This document shows, piece after piece, positions 32,028-32,316 of a stretch of DNA of 32,316 nucleotides. The position numbers and the translations under genes were made by a program. Location of the stretch: contig CAMBQP010000050.1 of NCBI GenBank assembly GCA_945869955.1, positions 1 to 32,316 of the forward strand, given 5' to 3'. The DNA comes from Schlesneria paludicola DSM 18645. GTDB lineage: Bacteria; Planctomycetota; Planctomycetia; Planctomycetales; Planctomycetaceae. Within the stretch, counting starts at the first letter, position 1, and each line of letters begins with the position of its first letter. Below the pieces are notes generated by a model. It worked only from the letters and a program-made list of their open reading frames with translations, was not told where the DNA came from and did no database searches.

Positions 32028-32316
32028 TCAAGAAACAACCGAGCCAATCGTGTAAATAAACGGTGCCAGGGCCGAGGTCTGAACGAAGAACAGGATCAGC
32101 CCGAGCAGCAGCAGGAACAACAGGACCGGCAACAGCAGGTAGTGTCCCCGTTGTGCGAAAAACGATAAGGTTTCCGCCAATAGCGAAACCAGCGAACGTG
32201 TCCGACCCGTTTGGCGACGAGTCGTCGTCGGGGAGGACTCGCTGGGGGAAAGGGTTTCCCAGGCGGTGGTCCCAGCTGGCAGGTTCTGGGATGGCTGGGT
32301 CTGGGATGGCTGGGTC
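32028..32316 (-). CDS. DUF5989 family membrane protein, 5' end beyond the window
   Basis: The minus strand is open from the window edge to TGA at 32028-32030, giving 95 residues without the start. The C-terminal 50 are typical of DUF5989: SLVSLLAETLSFFAQRGHY, then a strongly hydrophobic leucine-rich helix (LLLPVLLFLLLLGLILFFVQ) and TSALAPFIYTIGSVVS. Before it is a Ser/Thr/Pro/Gln-rich segment containing TQPSQ repeated twice. The normal protein is only about 50 residues, so this one has an N-terminal extension. DUF5989 genes usually lie between SxtJ-type, carbamoyltransferase and SGNH-hydrolase genes in surface-glycan loci, so such genes may lie just right of the window. The glycosyltransferase gene follows after 38 bases. 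Confidence 0.82.
   Translation of the reverse strand, partial: TQPSQTQPSQNLPAGTTAWETLSPSESSPTTTRRQTGRTRSLVSLLAETLSFFAQRGHYLLLPVLLFLLLLGLILFFVQTSALAPFIYTIGSVVS
32286..32315. repeat. 15-bp tandem duplication in the DUF5989 gene
   Basis: CTGGGATGGCTGGGT occurs twice, coding TQPSQ repeats in the N-terminal extension. The array may continue beyond the window edge. Confidence 0.8.

Noticed and set aside
1..32316. rRNA, tRNA, CRISPR array, restriction or phage-defence system
   Set aside because: I looked for conserved rRNA/tRNA stretches, spaced direct repeats and defence-type domains and found none; the tandem repeats present have no spacers.

Overview
The window looks like the chromosome of a planctomycete (phylum Planctomycetota, probably family Planctomycetaceae or a close relative; genus not decided). 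The evidence is the set of families largely confined to or expanded in that phylum: a DUF1559 pseudopilin with an H-x9-DG tail, a PSCyt1/DUF1549/LamG/DUF1553 giant protein, a Tat-exported DUF1501 protein, a CRTAC1-type TPR + FG-GAP + ASPIC/UnbV protein, a decayed PEP-CTERM protein and a DUF5989 protein. I see no rRNA, tRNA, CRISPR array, prophage or complete insertion sequence.

Left third (1-12,100). The window opens in the wreck of a PEP-CTERM surface protein gene, closed by a strong terminator. Then on the minus strand come DUF1559 pseudopilin -> small lipoprotein -> small membrane protein, and a 65-residue membrane protein followed by the 1005-residue ASPIC/UnbV protein. queC (7-deazaguanine synthesis, plus strand) converges with a minus-strand run DUF1501 -> DUF1854 -> ABC ATPase; the ATPase seems to have its own promoter, whose -10 box overlaps the stop codon of the DUF1854 gene. 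A TolB-like beta-propeller gene diverges from DUF1501.

Middle (12,100-24,200). Plus strand: an eight-helix membrane protein, a zinc-ribbon membrane protein and a ROK sugar kinase. Minus strand, read right to left: PSCyt/DUF1553 giant protein -> ABC-2 permease -> ECF sigma factor (start codon inside the permease stop, ATGA) -> PspA/IM30 protein, which looks like an envelope-related regulatory run. Then plus-strand hisA followed by an APC amino-acid permease carrying a repeat-built proline-rich loop.

Right part (24,200-32,316). A compact nonulosonic-acid (pseudaminic-acid type) operon: PseB dehydratase, SpsF-type cytidylyltransferase, a PseG-PseH fusion, PseI synthase and PseC aminotransferase. 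Together these supply every step from UDP-GlcNAc to a CMP-activated sugar. Convergent with it are a capsule-type glycosyltransferase and, at the edge, a truncated DUF5989 membrane protein, suggesting a surface-glycan locus that continues to the right of the window. No flagellar genes are nearby.

Across the window there are at least seven young-looking short tandem duplications (10-18 bp units). Three of them sit exactly on gene stop codons.
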